From Rahnella aquatilis CIP 78.65 = ATCC 33071 (GTDB lineage Bacteria > Pseudomonadota > Gammaproteobacteria > Enterobacterales > Enterobacteriaceae), in the NCBI RefSeq assembly GCF_000241955.1, contig NC_016818.1, positions 2,914,001 through 2,978,000 on the forward strand: a stretch of 64,000 nucleotides of DNA. The letters are read 5' to 3'. Below the pieces are notes generated by a model, which saw only the letters and a list, made by a program, of their open reading frames with translations, was not told where the DNA came from and made no database searches. Position 1 is the first letter of the stretch, and each line of letters opens with the position of its first letter. The translations under genes were made by a program, and so were the position numbers. This document shows, piece after piece, positions 7,838 through 16,265 of this stretch.

Positions 7838-9277
7838 ATGCAAAATCATCAATACGATCCCCTTTATCTTTTCATCGACGGTAACTGGATTGAAGCGGGC
7901 AATCGCGACACCGTCGCTGTGATTAACCCAGCAACCGAAGTCACCATCGGCCGCTTGCCGCTGGCGACCGCCGCCGATCTTGAACGTGCTCTTTCAGCCA
8001 CCCGTTCTGGTTTTGACGTCTGGCGCCATACCGTGCCTGCCGAACGCGCCCGCATTATGAAAAATGCCGCCGCCCTGATGCGCGAACGCGCTGAACATAT
8101 TGCCTCGCTAATGACGCTGGAAGAAGGTAAACCCCTGTATGAAAGCCGCGACGAAGTGCTGCGGGCAGCCGACTATTTTGAATGGTTTGCAGAGGAAGTC
8201 CGCCGCATTGATGGACGTGTTGTACCGTCAAATCGCCCCGGTGTGCTACAACTGGTCAAAAGAGAGCCCATCGGCCCGGTTGCCGCCTTTACCCCGTGGA
8301 ATTTCCCGGCCATTACCCCGGCACGCAAATTATCAGCGGCACTGGCCGCTGGTTGTAGCGTAATCCTGAAACCCGGTGAAGAGAGCCCGGCGACGGCGCT
8401 GGCTCTGGCACGCTGCCTGGATGATGCCGGTTTGCCTAAAGGCGTACTGCAAATTGTGTTTGGCGTGCCAGATCAGGTTTCCGCCACTCTTATCGCCTCA
8501 CCGGTTATTCGCAAAGTGGCATTCACCGGTTCTGTACCGGTAGGTCGACTGCTGTCTGAGCGTGCTGCCGCAGGTGTTAAACCAATTACCCTGGAACTTG
8601 GCGGCCATGGACCGGTACTGGTTTTTGCCGACGCAGACATTGAAGCGGCGGCGGTTGGCGGGGCGGCTAACCGGTTCCGGGGCACTGGCCAAATCTGTAT
8701 CTCTTCAACCCGCTTTCTTATTCAGCGTAGTGTTTACACACAGTTTGTCGAACGCTTTGTGAGTGCGACGGAGCAACTGGTTATCGGCGATGGGATGGCA
8801 GAAAACACCCAGGTGGGGCCGCTGGCGAATATCCGCCAGCTGGAAAAAATGGAAGCGTTGATTGCCGATGCTGTCGCCCTGGGCGCGAAAGTGCTCACAG
8901 GTGGGAAACGACTCAACCGTCCAGGCTTTTTCTTTGAACCCACGGTGCTTGCCGATGTGCCGATGGAAGCACGGATCATGCACGAAGAACCCTTTGGCCC
9001 AATTGCCGTGATGCGTCCGTTCGACGCGCTTGAGGATGGTCTGGCAGAAGCAAACCGTCTGCCGTATGCCCTGTCAGCTTACGCTTTTACGCGAGACGCC
9101 CGTACCGTTCTGGATGTTGGTGATGGCCTTGAAGCCGGGATGATCGGCATTAATCAGTACCGCATGGTGGCGACGGAACTGCCTTTCGGCGGAATGAAAG
9201 AAAGCGGGCATGGTTCAGAGGGCGGTCGGGAAGGTATCAGCCATTACCTAGTGAATAAATTCATCAGCCAAATCTAA
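7838..9277 (+). CDS. NAD(P)-dependent aldehyde dehydrogenase, succinate-semialdehyde type
   Basis: The product is 479 residues, the usual length. The oxyanion-hole Asn155 is in TPWNFPAIT, the general base Glu253 is in TLELGGHGP, and the catalytic Cys287 is in GTGQICISS, the expected order and spacing. The overall pattern (FIDGNWIEAG start, EEPFGPIAVMRPF, KESGHGSEGGREGI end) is that of the GabD/aldehyde dehydrogenase branch. It oxidises an aldehyde to a carboxylate. It leads a three-gene unit with a carboxymuconolactone decarboxylase-like gene and a quinone reductase, so its substrate may be an aldehyde from aromatic or xenobiotic breakdown rather than succinate semialdehyde. Confidence 0.92.
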   Translation: MQNHQYDPLYLFIDGNWIEAGNRDTVAVINPATEVTIGRLPLATAADLERALSATRSGFDVWRHTVPAERARIMKNAAALMRERAEHIASLMTLEEGKPLYESRDEVLRAADYFEWFAEEVRRIDGRVVPSNRPGVLQLVKREPIGPVAAFTPWNFPAITPARKLSAALAAGCSVILKPGEESPATALALARCLDDAGLPKGVLQIVFGVPDQVSATLIASPVIRKVAFTGSVPVGRLLSERAAAGVKPITLELGGHGPVLVFADADIEAAAVGGAANRFRGTGQICISSTRFLIQRSVYTQFVERFVSATEQLVIGDGMAENTQVGPLANIRQLEKMEALIADAVALGAKVLTGGKRLNRPGFFFEPTVLADVPMEARIMHEEPFGPIAVMRPFDALEDGLAEANRLPYALSAYAFTRDARTVLDVGDGLEAGMIGINQYRMVATELPFGGMKESGHGSEGGREGISHYLVNKFISQI

Positions 9278-9318
9278 AACACACTATCACTGATGACAGA
9301 ATATAAGAGGAACTGACC

Positions 9319-9645
9319 ATGAAACCTGTTGATTTTACTCGCCCGCGTGAAGCTGCCCGCGCATTTACCCCTAAACTTTCCGACTTCGTTGAGCAACCGC
9401 TGTATTCCGATGTCTGGACAGATCCGGACCTGGCACCCCGCGACCGTAGTCTGATTACCATCGCCTGTCTTATTGCGCTGAATCACTCCAATGAACTACC
9501 GGCCCACTTGCGTCGCGGCATTGAAAACGGTCTGACCAAAACAGAAATTTCCGCCCTGATTACGCACATGGCGTTTTACGCAGGCTTTCCGGCAGCGATT
9601 ACCGCGTCTGGCTATGCCAATGCCACGTTTGACGACCAGGCCTGA
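9319..9645 (+). CDS. carboxymuconolactone decarboxylase-family protein
   Basis: The product is 108 residues with the all-helical AhpD-like fold of the family. Typical segments are RDRSLITIACLIAL, NELPAHLRRGIENGLTKTEI and ITHMAFYAGFPAAI. The redox CxxC pair of AhpD is absent, so a thiol-peroxidase partner role is unlikely. It starts 41 bases after the dehydrogenase with AGAGGAAC as ribosome site and is in the same operon. Members decarboxylate or isomerise lactones or act on unknown substrates. The fold assignment is safe; the reaction is not. Confidence 0.88.
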   Translation: MKPVDFTRPREAARAFTPKLSDFVEQPLYSDVWTDPDLAPRDRSLITIACLIALNHSNELPAHLRRGIENGLTKTEISALITHMAFYAGFPAAITASGYANATFDDQA

Positions 9646-9685
9646 ACGACGGGTTATCCATCTTCTTATTTCGGGAAACAGAATC

Positions 9686-10666
9686 ATGAAAGCAATCACC
9701 TTTGATCAATTCGGCCCGGCTGATGTATTTAACATCAGTGAAGTCGCAGACCCACAGTTACGTCCTAATGATCTGCTGATCCGCACGCGGGCGGCGGGGG
9801 TCAACCGGGCCGATCTCACCCACCGACGCGGCGGGTATGGCCGCCCTGATTTCGGCGACTCGACGATTATGGGGCTGGAAATCGCCGGTGACGTTATTGC
9901 CGTTGGAGAGAATGTAAAAGGCTATAATGTGGGTGACCGTGTTATGGGTATCGTCGGGGGCGGGGCTTACGCGGAAATGGCCCGCATTGATTACCGGATG
10001 GCTATGCCGGTGCCGGAAGGTATGGACTATATCCATGCGGCGGCCATTACCGAGGTCTTTGTAACCGCGCATGAAGCGCTTATCCATCTGGGTAAACTGA
10101 AACCCACGGAAACGGTACTGATCCACGCCGGAGCCGGCGGTGTGGGAGGCGCCGCCGTGCAACTGGCGCATGCGACTGGCGCGACGGTAATCACCACCGC
10201 GAATGCTGCAGCGCACGATCTCGTTCGCCGCCTGGGTGCCGATCATGCCATTGATTATGTGACGGAAGACTTCTCCAAGGTTGTCGCCAGCATCACGGAT
10301 AACAAGGGGGTGGATCTTATTCTCGATTTTATTGGCGCGCCTTATTTTGAACGGAACGTGAACGCACTCAACTTTGGCGGACGTCTGGTGCAGATTGGCA
10401 TTATGGGGGGCATTGAAAACGCGAAGATCCCGCTGGATCGGGTGTTGTACCGCCATCTGCAGATTATCGGTACGGTAATGAAATCGCGTTCGCAAGAAGT
10501 GAAACATGAAATGTCCCGCCGCTTTAAAGAGTGCTGGTTAACCCGCTTCGGAAAAGATGGGCTGAGCCCGGTGATTGACAGCGTGTTCCCGCTGGCTGAA
10601 GCCAGCAAAGCTCACCAGCGTATGGAAGACGGCCTCAACGTCGGAAAAATTGTGTTGACGATGTAA
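9686..10666 (+). CDS. NAD(P)H:quinone oxidoreductase, TP53I3/PIG3-like MDR protein
   Basis: The product is 326 residues from the ATG at 9686; a longer reading frame from 9614 lacks support and would overlap the end of the upstream gene. The GroES-like N-terminus reads MKAITFDQFGPADVF, and the NADP-binding fold has LIHAGAGGVGGAAVQLAHAT. The VDLILDFIGAPYFERNV segment and the final GKIVLTM are typical of quinone oxidoreductases. It closes the three-gene LysR-controlled unit. It probably reduces a quinone or enone made in the same pathway, which is inference. Confidence 0.9.
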   Translation: MKAITFDQFGPADVFNISEVADPQLRPNDLLIRTRAAGVNRADLTHRRGGYGRPDFGDSTIMGLEIAGDVIAVGENVKGYNVGDRVMGIVGGGAYAEMARIDYRMAMPVPEGMDYIHAAAITEVFVTAHEALIHLGKLKPTETVLIHAGAGGVGGAAVQLAHATGATVITTANAAAHDLVRRLGADHAIDYVTEDFSKVVASITDNKGVDLILDFIGAPYFERNVNALNFGGRLVQIGIMGGIENAKIPLDRVLYRHLQIIGTVMKSRSQEVKHEMSRRFKECWLTRFGKDGLSPVIDSVFPLAEASKAHQRMEDGLNVGKIVLTM

Positions 10667-10721
10667 ATGACGCAAACGAGAAGTTTTTTTCTGCCTTTTC
10701 GCCGCAATCCCTTCGCTATCC

Positions 10722-10763
10722 GACATGAACAGCCCGCGCAATACCTCAGGGCTGTTCGATGTC
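10722..10763 (+). terminator. long hairpin after the ALDH operon
   Basis: GACAT-GAACAGCCC at 10722-10735 pairs with GGGCTGTTC and ATGTC at 10749-10763, with one bulged base and a 13-base loop. It has no U-tract, so it may end the upstream transcript with Rho or protect its 3' end. Confidence 0.5.
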
Positions 10764-10894
10764 AGAGAATGAATCAAGTGCCGCCATAAAAAAAGATCAC
10801 TAATGGGTTAAAAGTAATATCAGAGTATTGCTGTTACATTGTTTGTCAAAGCTAAGTTCAGGTGTCTGTGGTTGGGGTGGGGCTAATTTGAAAT

Positions 10895-10960
10895 GTCCGC
10901 TTCTGGCACGAAGCAGACATGCGGGCGTAAATGCTCCGCTTTGAGCGAACAGCAGACGTT
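10895..10960 (+). repeat. intergenic two-hairpin repeat, copy E
   Basis: A complete copy: GTCCGCTT, loop CTGGCACG, AAGCAGAC, then a spacer, TCCGCT, TTGAGCGAAC, and AGCAGAC with GTT. Both stem-loops are intact apart from single mismatches. Confidence 0.8.
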
Positions 10961-11083
10961 TACTGAGGACTACTAAATATTTTCATCATTTTAAGCATAA
11001 CATCCCTGTTGTGAATCTGAAGGGTTTTGGTTATAAAAACAGCAAGATAACTCATTGAATGAATCAAAAACTCAGGAGACATT

Positions 11084-11614
11084 TTGCCGATAACTACCTC
11101 TCGACTGCATCTTCGCCCTGTAATCAACTCAGACGGAGATGATCTTTTCAGAATTTATGGCGACCCTGCCACAAATACGTTTAATCCTGCAGGACCGTAT
11201 CCTGATATTGATTATGCTCGTGATGTCTTGGCTCGATGGCTTAAACACTGGGAAGATTACGGTTTCGGAAACTGGGCTATCTCGTTAAAAGATAATCCTG
11301 AAAGGATTATCGGTTTTGGCGGGCTAAACATCCGCAGTTATGCCGATATTTCTATCAATAACTTGGGATATCGTTTCTCCACTGAGTCATGGGGAAAAGG
11401 CCTGGCGACAGAGTTTGCTAACTATGCGGTCAGCTATGGGTTTAATGAGCTCAAACTGCCTGATATATCTGCCACAGTAAGAGCAAATCACCTGGCGTCA
11501 CAGAAAGTCCTAACGAATGCCGGACTAAGGTATGTACGTGACATTCATGATGTGGAAAATGCTCCAGCCAGCATGCTGTTTGCACTGACCCATGCCGAAT
11601 GGCACAAACAATAA
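11084..11614 (+). CDS. GNAT-family N-acetyltransferase, RimJ/RimL-like
   Basis: The product is 176 residues and starts with TTG behind a good CAGGAG ribosome site. The N-terminus TTSRLHLRPVINSDGDDL is typical of RimJ/RimL-type acetyltransferases. The acetyl-CoA motif is around YRFSTESWGKGLATEFANYA, with the WGKGLAT loop, and the late segment VRANHLASQKVLTNAGLRYV is the diagnostic N-x-x-S pattern. It acetylates an unknown amine, possibly a protein N-terminus or a drug. The stop codon overlaps the start of the next, damaged gene in TAATG. Confidence 0.9.
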   Translation: MPITTSRLHLRPVINSDGDDLFRIYGDPATNTFNPAGPYPDIDYARDVLARWLKHWEDYGFGNWAISLKDNPERIIGFGGLNIRSYADISINNLGYRFSTESWGKGLATEFANYAVSYGFNELKLPDISATVRANHLASQKVLTNAGLRYVRDIHDVENAPASMLFALTHAEWHKQ

Positions 11615-11831
11615 TGTTGATTTACAACGTATTGGGACGACACATTGGGATCAAGCGCGAAGATGATCGCTACTGATATTTCGCGCAGACCTGACAGAGC
11701 GAAAACTTTCCCGGCTTTACAATATTACTATTCCGGACAGTATGGCAGAAGACGACATCATTGGCTGGCTGGGCGATATTTTCCATGAAGCAGCAACAGA
11801 GCGTCATCCTGATGTGATACGTGTTGAATAG
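11614..11831 (+). pseudogene. small conserved-type protein gene broken by a one-base deletion
   Basis: The ATG at 11614 overlaps the stop codon of the GNAT gene and opens a frame reading MLIYNVLGRHIGIKREDDRY, then TGA at 11674. Shifting one base at that point continues the protein as LIFRADLTERKLSRLYNITI and onward to EAATERHPDVIRVE and a TAG at 11829-11831. The sequence TACTGATA would be in frame if it were TACCTGATA, so a single C is missing. The joined protein would be about 72 residues. I do not recognise the family. It may be a recent pseudogene or a sequencing error. Confidence 0.6.
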
Positions 11832-11884
11832 CAATCTGTCAGACTCACCCCCTAATACAACCGTTTTACCATAAGTCCTTCAAC

Positions 11885-11958
11885 TTCCGCTCATGGCACG
11901 AAGCAGACTGGCAAGCAGGGCGGTGTCCGCTGTGAGCGATCTGCGGACGTTCGCAATT
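11885..11958 (+). repeat. intergenic two-hairpin repeat, copy F
   Basis: A complete copy with TTCCGCT, TGGCACG, AAGCAGAC, a spacer, GTCCGCT, GTGAGCGATC, GCGGAC and the GTTCGCAATTT tail. It follows the damaged gene and precedes a VOC gene. Confidence 0.8.
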
Positions 11959-12069
11959 TATCGATAAAAGATGCAGGCTTGTAAAACGGTCGCGCATTTA
12001 TCTTGTAGAAATAAAGCAGGCTTTCTATATAGTTGGATGATGAACTTTCAAATCTCAGCAGGTAATTGC

Positions 12070-12507
12070 ATGATCTTAAGTGTTAATCACGTTGGTTTTT
12101 CAGTTAAAAACATTGAAGACTCATTATTTTTTTGGACTCAGATTCTTGGAGGTAAATTATTACGTGAAGGAAAAATGTCCGGACCTATAATCGATGAGGT
12201 AACAGGTGCAAGGGGAGCTGATGTACGAATGGCTTTGCTTGAACTGGCTGATATTCGAATTGAATTACTACAGTACAATAACATTGAGCAGCCAGAAGAA
12301 CCTTCAGCGCCCTATATCCCAGGCTACGCTCACCTTGCTTTTAATGTAGAGGATCTTGATACGCTCTTGGGCAAAGTATCGGACTACGGCTGGAAGACGC
12401 CGGGTAAACCTCAGACAGTATTGTCAGGCCCCATGCAGGGAACCAGAGTAATATATTTACAAAGCCCTGATGGTCAGACGCTTGAATTGATGGAACGCAG
12501 TCAATGA
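12070..12507 (+). CDS. VOC-family protein, glyoxalase/epimerase-like
   Basis: The product is 145 residues from the ATG at 12070, behind a GCAGGTA ribosome-site-like sequence. A longer frame from 11971 is poor in family features and was not used. The protein starts MILSVNHVGFSVKNIEDSLF, with the first metal-ligand His at about residue 7. The second module begins HLAFNVEDLDTLL, and the end TLELMERSQ supplies the last Glu. The spacing resembles methylmalonyl-CoA epimerase-like and lactoylglutathione-lyase-like VOC proteins. The substrate is unknown. Confidence 0.87.
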   Translation: MILSVNHVGFSVKNIEDSLFFWTQILGGKLLREGKMSGPIIDEVTGARGADVRMALLELADIRIELLQYNNIEQPEEPSAPYIPGYAHLAFNVEDLDTLLGKVSDYGWKTPGKPQTVLSGPMQGTRVIYLQSPDGQTLELMERSQ

Positions 12508-12560
12508 GGCCCACATATCATGACCTGTTATCCTCTAATTAAAACAGAGATGTTTGCAAA

Positions 12561-12624
12561 GTCCGCTTCTGGCACCAAGCCGTCATCAAGGAATCTTAGT
12601 CATCTTAGCGCGAGGAGCGGAAGT
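12561..12624 (+). repeat. intergenic two-hairpin repeat, copy G (degenerate)
   Basis: The left stem is clear (GTCCGCTTCTGGCACC, AAGCC), but the second stem has lost its left arm and keeps only AGCGGAA with a diverged GCGCGAGG before it. It lies between two convergent VOC genes. Confidence 0.65.
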
Positions 12625-12777
12625 ACAGTAAAAGATATAAGACTTTCCCTGATACAATTGCAGTAATATCAAGCGCATCATTTGGCTTACACTTTTTATT
12701 CACACATAAATAGAAATGTTATTGTATAAAAAGGTGCATAGCCGCGGGTAATCCAAACACTTGCGCACCGTTAGTCA

Positions 12778-13167
12778 TTATCGTGGCTCGTGGTAAACCG
12801 CCTCAATATTATACCCGTCAGGATCAAGGATGAACGCGGCGTAATATCCGTGGTGATACTGAGGCCGGTATCCCGGCGCACCATTATCTTTTCCACCAGC
12901 CTGAAGGGCGCTAGAGTGGAATGCGTCCACTGCCTCTTTGTTTTTTGCACTGAAGGCAATATGCATCCTGGGCGTGGAGGGCCTACCCTGAGTGATCCAG
13001 AACGCGCCCCCCGGATCGGCCCCTTCATCAGGTTTGGCTGGACCAAAACCTACCGCTTTATCCGGGATTTCAAGCCGGACAATATGACCAAGGCTTGCCA
13101 GAACTCGCTTGTAAAACAGTTTACTGTCTTCAAGATTGGTGACGCTGAATCCGGTGTGATCAATCAT
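12778..13167 (-). CDS. VOC-family glyoxalase/dioxygenase-like protein
   Basis: The product is 129 residues from the ATG at 13167, which has a clear ACAGGAG ribosome site; an upstream in-frame ATG at 13209 lacks one. It starts MIDHTGFSVTNLEDSKLFY, carries RMHIAFSAKNKEAVDAF in the middle, and ends AAFILDPDGYNIEAVYHEPR, the classical VOC pattern with His and Glu metal ligands. It differs clearly in sequence from the VOC protein at 12070-12507. It is a single-gene unit between repeat copies G and H. Confidence 0.88.
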   Translation of the reverse strand: MIDHTGFSVTNLEDSKLFYKRVLASLGHIVRLEIPDKAVGFGPAKPDEGADPGGAFWITQGRPSTPRMHIAFSAKNKEAVDAFHSSALQAGGKDNGAPGYRPQYHHGYYAAFILDPDGYNIEAVYHEPR

Positions 13168-13505
13168 TCTTATACTCCTGTCAGCAAAGAAGAATATGTA
13201 GTAAAACATTCAACCACCGGATGATGTTTGATTTGGCATAAGAACAGATGATTATGTCAGTGCTATTTCTGTGAAATTATTCACACAGATTCAGTTGACC
13301 CGCTCGCGTTGTTTAATACATTGCGATGTCCGCCTTTGGCACAGAGCTTGCCTGATGCGGACGGGCAGTCCTCTGTGAGCGAACAGCGGAAGTCCGCAGT
13401 TGTTCTCATTACTGATGAAGGCATTACTTAAATCGCGGTGCGTAAATCAACGGGGATTAAGCCATATGGCCTGAGATGCTTCACGGTATTGACGAGCGTG
13501 TCGTT
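13168..13505. other. gene-free region holding repeat H
   Basis: This 338-base gap holds the VOC promoter on the minus strand and repeat copy H at 13328-13404. Between 13432 and 13505 the minus strand stays open in frame with the adjacent lipoprotein gene after its amber codon, but nothing shows that this is translated. Confidence 0.5.
13328..13404 (+). repeat. intergenic two-hairpin repeat, copy H
   Basis: A complete copy with GTCCGCC, TTGGCACAG, a diverged left arm, then CCTCTGTGAGCGAACAGCGG and a tail GTCCGCAGTTGTT. The tail matches that of copy C. Confidence 0.75.
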
Positions 13506-13943
13506 CTAGCAAGCTTTATCGCCGTCAGCCCAGCGCTTGATATCACTTATATTTGGCGACCGGATGCCCACACTCAAGATGTTCTTGGTTGTGTATAGGC
13601 TGACCTGTGCTTTGCCCCCATCATGTCTTTCTATTTGAATTAGCGTGTTGTTAATCAACAGTCCCTGCGCAAGGAGCTTTTGATTGATCTCACCTTCATT
13701 GCGCTCACCGTCAAACTCGCTTAATACGATGACCGGATTCCCTGAATATGCCTCATATTCCAGGCACTGCCTTGCCATGTGTCTTAAGGTTCGATAGGTA
13801 TCGGAGGGCTCCGTCTTGCTCGTGAAGCTGCCGTCATAAGATGATTGACTGCTTTTTAATTCGCTGATGGTTATGGCGCACCCGCTGATTGAGATAGAAA
13901 ATAATAGTACAGACAGGGTCAAATATTTCAATTTCAACTCCAT
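13506..13943 (-). CDS. small secreted lipoprotein of unknown function
   Basis: The product is 145 residues from the ATG at 13943. It starts MELKLKYLTLSVLLFSISIS and then GCAITI, a lipoprotein signal peptide with the lipobox SISGC, cut before the Cys at about residue 22. The mature part is polar, with an aromatic-poor strand-rich C-terminal half (AQVSLYTTKNILSVGI). I do not recognise the family. It directly follows the sensor kinase on the same strand and may be part of that operon, so a role in envelope sensing is possible. An ATG at 13985, eight bases after the kinase stop, is an alternative start but would put a charged stretch before the signal peptide. Confidence 0.7.
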   Translation of the reverse strand: MELKLKYLTLSVLLFSISISGCAITISELKSSQSSYDGSFTSKTEPSDTYRTLRHMARQCLEYEAYSGNPVIVLSEFDGERNEGEINQKLLAQGLLINNTLIQIERHDGGKAQVSLYTTKNILSVGIRSPNISDIKRWADGDKAC

Positions 13944-13993
13944 TGTTCTGACAGAGGCCCTCCGCTGGGCTGGTATCAAAATCATGTTTTCTT

Positions 13994-15385
13994 TCAGGCG
14001 GACTTGTGGTTTGGAAAGTCAACAGTCACCATGAGCCCACCTTCTGCAGACGTACTCAGGCATACGCTGCTGTTGTGTTGCTGCGCAACCGCTTTGACTA
14101 TTGCTAGCCCCAGTCCACTCCCGCTTTGTATCTGATTGGGATCGCGAAAAAACCTATCGAACACGCGCTCCCTCAATTCAAATGGAATGCCGGGCCCTGC
14201 ATCTGAAACACGTAGCTGAGTAGATTTATCAAGTGATCCTACATCGACCTCAACCCGTCCGCCCTCAGGGCTGTACTTCACGGCATTTTCAATTAAATTA
14301 TCAATCAGCGACATCAGGCGTTCCCTGACGCCTGTGATCCAGACTTCATCATCAGAGTAGAATTCGAGCTCAATCCTGCGCTCAGCCGCTAGCGGTGCCA
14401 GTGCAGCCATTCGCTCTTGTATGAGCGTTGTCAGCGGCACAGGCTCCATAACAGTGTCAATACGCACTTCGCTGTGCATCATCAGCAGCAACTGATTGAC
14501 AAGACGCGCTGCACGGCTATTGCTGCGAATAATCCCTGCAAGCAACTCCTGTTGATTATCGCTGCTTACATAGGACTGCAAAGCCTCCACATTGATTCGC
14601 ATCGCAGCCAGTGGGGTACGCAGTTCATGAGCGGCATCTGCAATGAAAACCCGTTCCCTATCAGAACTCTCTCGCACCCTGGCAAGAAATAGATTAGTAG
14701 CGTCCACCATTTGGCGAAGCTCCATGTGCTTTGGCACTTCTTTTAAGGGGGAGAGATCTTCTGAAGTTCGTAAGGAAATTTCATTTACCACCTTGTTCCA
14801 GGGTCGCATTGCAATACGGATTGACAGCCACGCGGGAAACAAAAGAAAAGGAATGCACACCAGTAGCGGCAATATGTAGTATCCACGCGAGTTCAGGTAT
14901 ATAAAAAAGTTCCAGCCTCCGGCAGGGGTGACAAGTGTTACCTCCGCATCGGATCTCCCGGACTTGAGAGTACGGCTAGTCCAGGTGCGGCCTCCACTCC
15001 GGATGCTCTGAATTTTCCCATATCGGGTGTTTGTCACCCCTGCCGGAGCGCCATCAGATGAATAAATTATCTCTTTATTCTTCCGGACGATTAGGCTGAT
15101 TGACAGTTTCGGATCTTCACCTCCGCCATAACCTTCCCGCAACGCTGTGCTGAACTTTTCCAGCACGGCGGTGAGATCCTGCGGGCGATCATCCATACGA
15201 TCAACCAATGTAAGAATGGTTTCGTAGGTATTGTTGCCCGTTAGCATAGGGGGGCTACGCAAGTTCTCCCACAAAATGTAGGTCAGAAAAAGACACCAAA
15301 GCAGTGTAAGCAGCAGCATCTGGGCGATCATAATTCGCCGTACGAGCGTTGGAGTTCTCAGGTGGCGCCAAAAATTTCGCATCAA
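13994..15385 (-). CDS. sensor histidine kinase, EnvZ/QseC type
   Basis: The product is 463 residues. A membrane helix spans about residues 18-40, a periplasmic sensor region about 41-165, and a second helix about 168-190. A short HAMP-like linker follows. The phosphorylated His253 is in FIADAAHELRTPLAAM, the N-box is LIDNLIENAVKYS, and the G-boxes are VSDAGPGIP and SGSGLGLAI. It autophosphorylates and passes the phosphate to the response regulator, whose gene overlaps its start by four bases. The signal is unknown. The neighbouring divergent outer-membrane gene suggests an envelope or cation stimulus, which is inference. Confidence 0.94.
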   Translation of the reverse strand: MMRNFWRHLRTPTLVRRIMIAQMLLLTLLWCLFLTYILWENLRSPPMLTGNNTYETILTLVDRMDDRPQDLTAVLEKFSTALREGYGGGEDPKLSISLIVRKNKEIIYSSDGAPAGVTNTRYGKIQSIRSGGRTWTSRTLKSGRSDAEVTLVTPAGGWNFFIYLNSRGYYILPLLVCIPFLLFPAWLSIRIAMRPWNKVVNEISLRTSEDLSPLKEVPKHMELRQMVDATNLFLARVRESSDRERVFIADAAHELRTPLAAMRINVEALQSYVSSDNQQELLAGIIRSNSRAARLVNQLLLMMHSEVRIDTVMEPVPLTTLIQERMAALAPLAAERRIELEFYSDDEVWITGVRERLMSLIDNLIENAVKYSPEGGRVEVDVGSLDKSTQLRVSDAGPGIPFELRERVFDRFFRDPNQIQSGSGLGLAIVKAVAQQHNSSVCLSTSAEGGLMVTVDFPNHKSA

Positions 15386-16059
15386 CCAGCCCCTTTCTGA
15401 ATCGGCACAGTATCAATGACATACCCTACGCCCCTCACCGTTCGTACATAGCCGTCGCCGATTTTGCGACGTAAATTACCCATATGCACATCGAGTGCAT
15501 TGCTCATATTTTCTTTTGCGCCGAATATCCTTTCTTCCAGAAACCTTCGTGTAAGCACGCGATCAGTGCGCATCATTAACGTTTCAAGCAGCGCGTATTC
15601 ACTTGCCGTCAACTCAACATTCCGCGCGCTCACTGTCACGCGACGAGTCGGCACGTGGAGAGATAACCCACGAATTTCTATCACCTCATTCTCAAAACCG
15701 TAACTGCGTCGCGCAAGGGCTCTCACCCTGGCCAATAACTCGGCAAGAATAAAAGGTTTGACGAGATAGTCGTCGGCACCGGCATCCAGCCCGCACAGGC
15801 GATCCTGCAGAGTGCCTCGCGCGGTCAGAATAATGACGGGGATCCCCTTGAGCTGCTGGCGCAAGTACACCATCAGGCTCATGCCATCGCCGTCAGGCAG
15901 TCCGAGGTCGAGCAACACAAGTTCCGGCACGCAGGCATCGAGTTGATGCAGCGCATCCACTTTGCGGCGAACCCATATGACATCTAATCCTTGATCTGCA
16001 AGGGCAATACGTACGCCGTTGCCGAGATCCAGGTCGTCTTCGATGAGGAGAATTTTCAC
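15382..16059 (-). CDS. OmpR/PhoB-family response regulator
   Basis: The product is 225 residues. The receiver domain (1-115) has the acidic pair Asp8/Asp9, the phosphorylation site Asp51 in LLDLGLPDGDG, the conserved Thr in ILTARG and Lys in VKPF. The winged-helix output domain (about 125-220) ends in the typical YVRTVRGVGYVID. It is the first gene of the unit, overlaps the kinase gene by four bases, and is divergent from the MipA-like gene, which it probably controls. Confidence 0.95.
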   Translation of the reverse strand: MKILLIEDDLDLGNGVRIALADQGLDVIWVRRKVDALHQLDACVPELVLLDLGLPDGDGMSLMVYLRQQLKGIPVIILTARGTLQDRLCGLDAGADDYLVKPFILAELLARVRALARRSYGFENEVIEIRGLSLHVPTRRVTVSARNVELTASEYALLETLMMRTDRVLTRRFLEERIFGAKENMSNALDVHMGNLRRKIGDGYVRTVRGVGYVIDTVPIQKGAG

Positions 16060-16265
16060 AATAGTTACGTTATCAGCAGTGAATGAAGAACGTCTGAAGA
16101 AAAAAACGGTATCAGGAAATTTATCAGGTTTGTGTCACCGGCACGTGCTTAAGTATTTCTTCATTTTTAGCTCATGAGAACTTTAGGGTGCGTATTCAAA
16201 CTGAGCGTTCTGGCGTTTAAAACCCGCTTGTATCGTAATCATTTGAATCCATAAGGACTTCTTTA
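16060..16265. promoter_or_regulatory. divergent promoter of two-component system and MipA-like gene
   Basis: This 206-base spacer between divergent genes must hold both promoters and the likely binding site of the response regulator. I could not identify an unambiguous direct-repeat operator by eye. ATAAGGACTTCTTTA before 16266 gives the ribosome site of the outer-membrane gene. Confidence 0.4.

Larger units (their letters stand above)
10667..11083. other. gene-free region with hairpin and repeat E
   Basis: This 417-base gap holds an intergenic hairpin at 10722-10763, repeat copy E at 10895-10960, and the promoter of the GNAT gene that follows. I see no coding sequence. The bases CAGGAGACATT before position 11084 form the ribosome site of the next gene. 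Confidence 0.55.

Noticed and set aside
9758..10507. A 249-codon minus-strand frame inside the PIG3-like quinone reductase gene
   Set aside because: It is antisense to a well-supported oxidoreductase and has no family pattern.
13432..13508. A 24-codon in-frame extension beyond the amber stop of the lipoprotein gene at 13506
   Set aside because: An open stretch of this length is expected by chance about one time in three, and nothing suggests readthrough.
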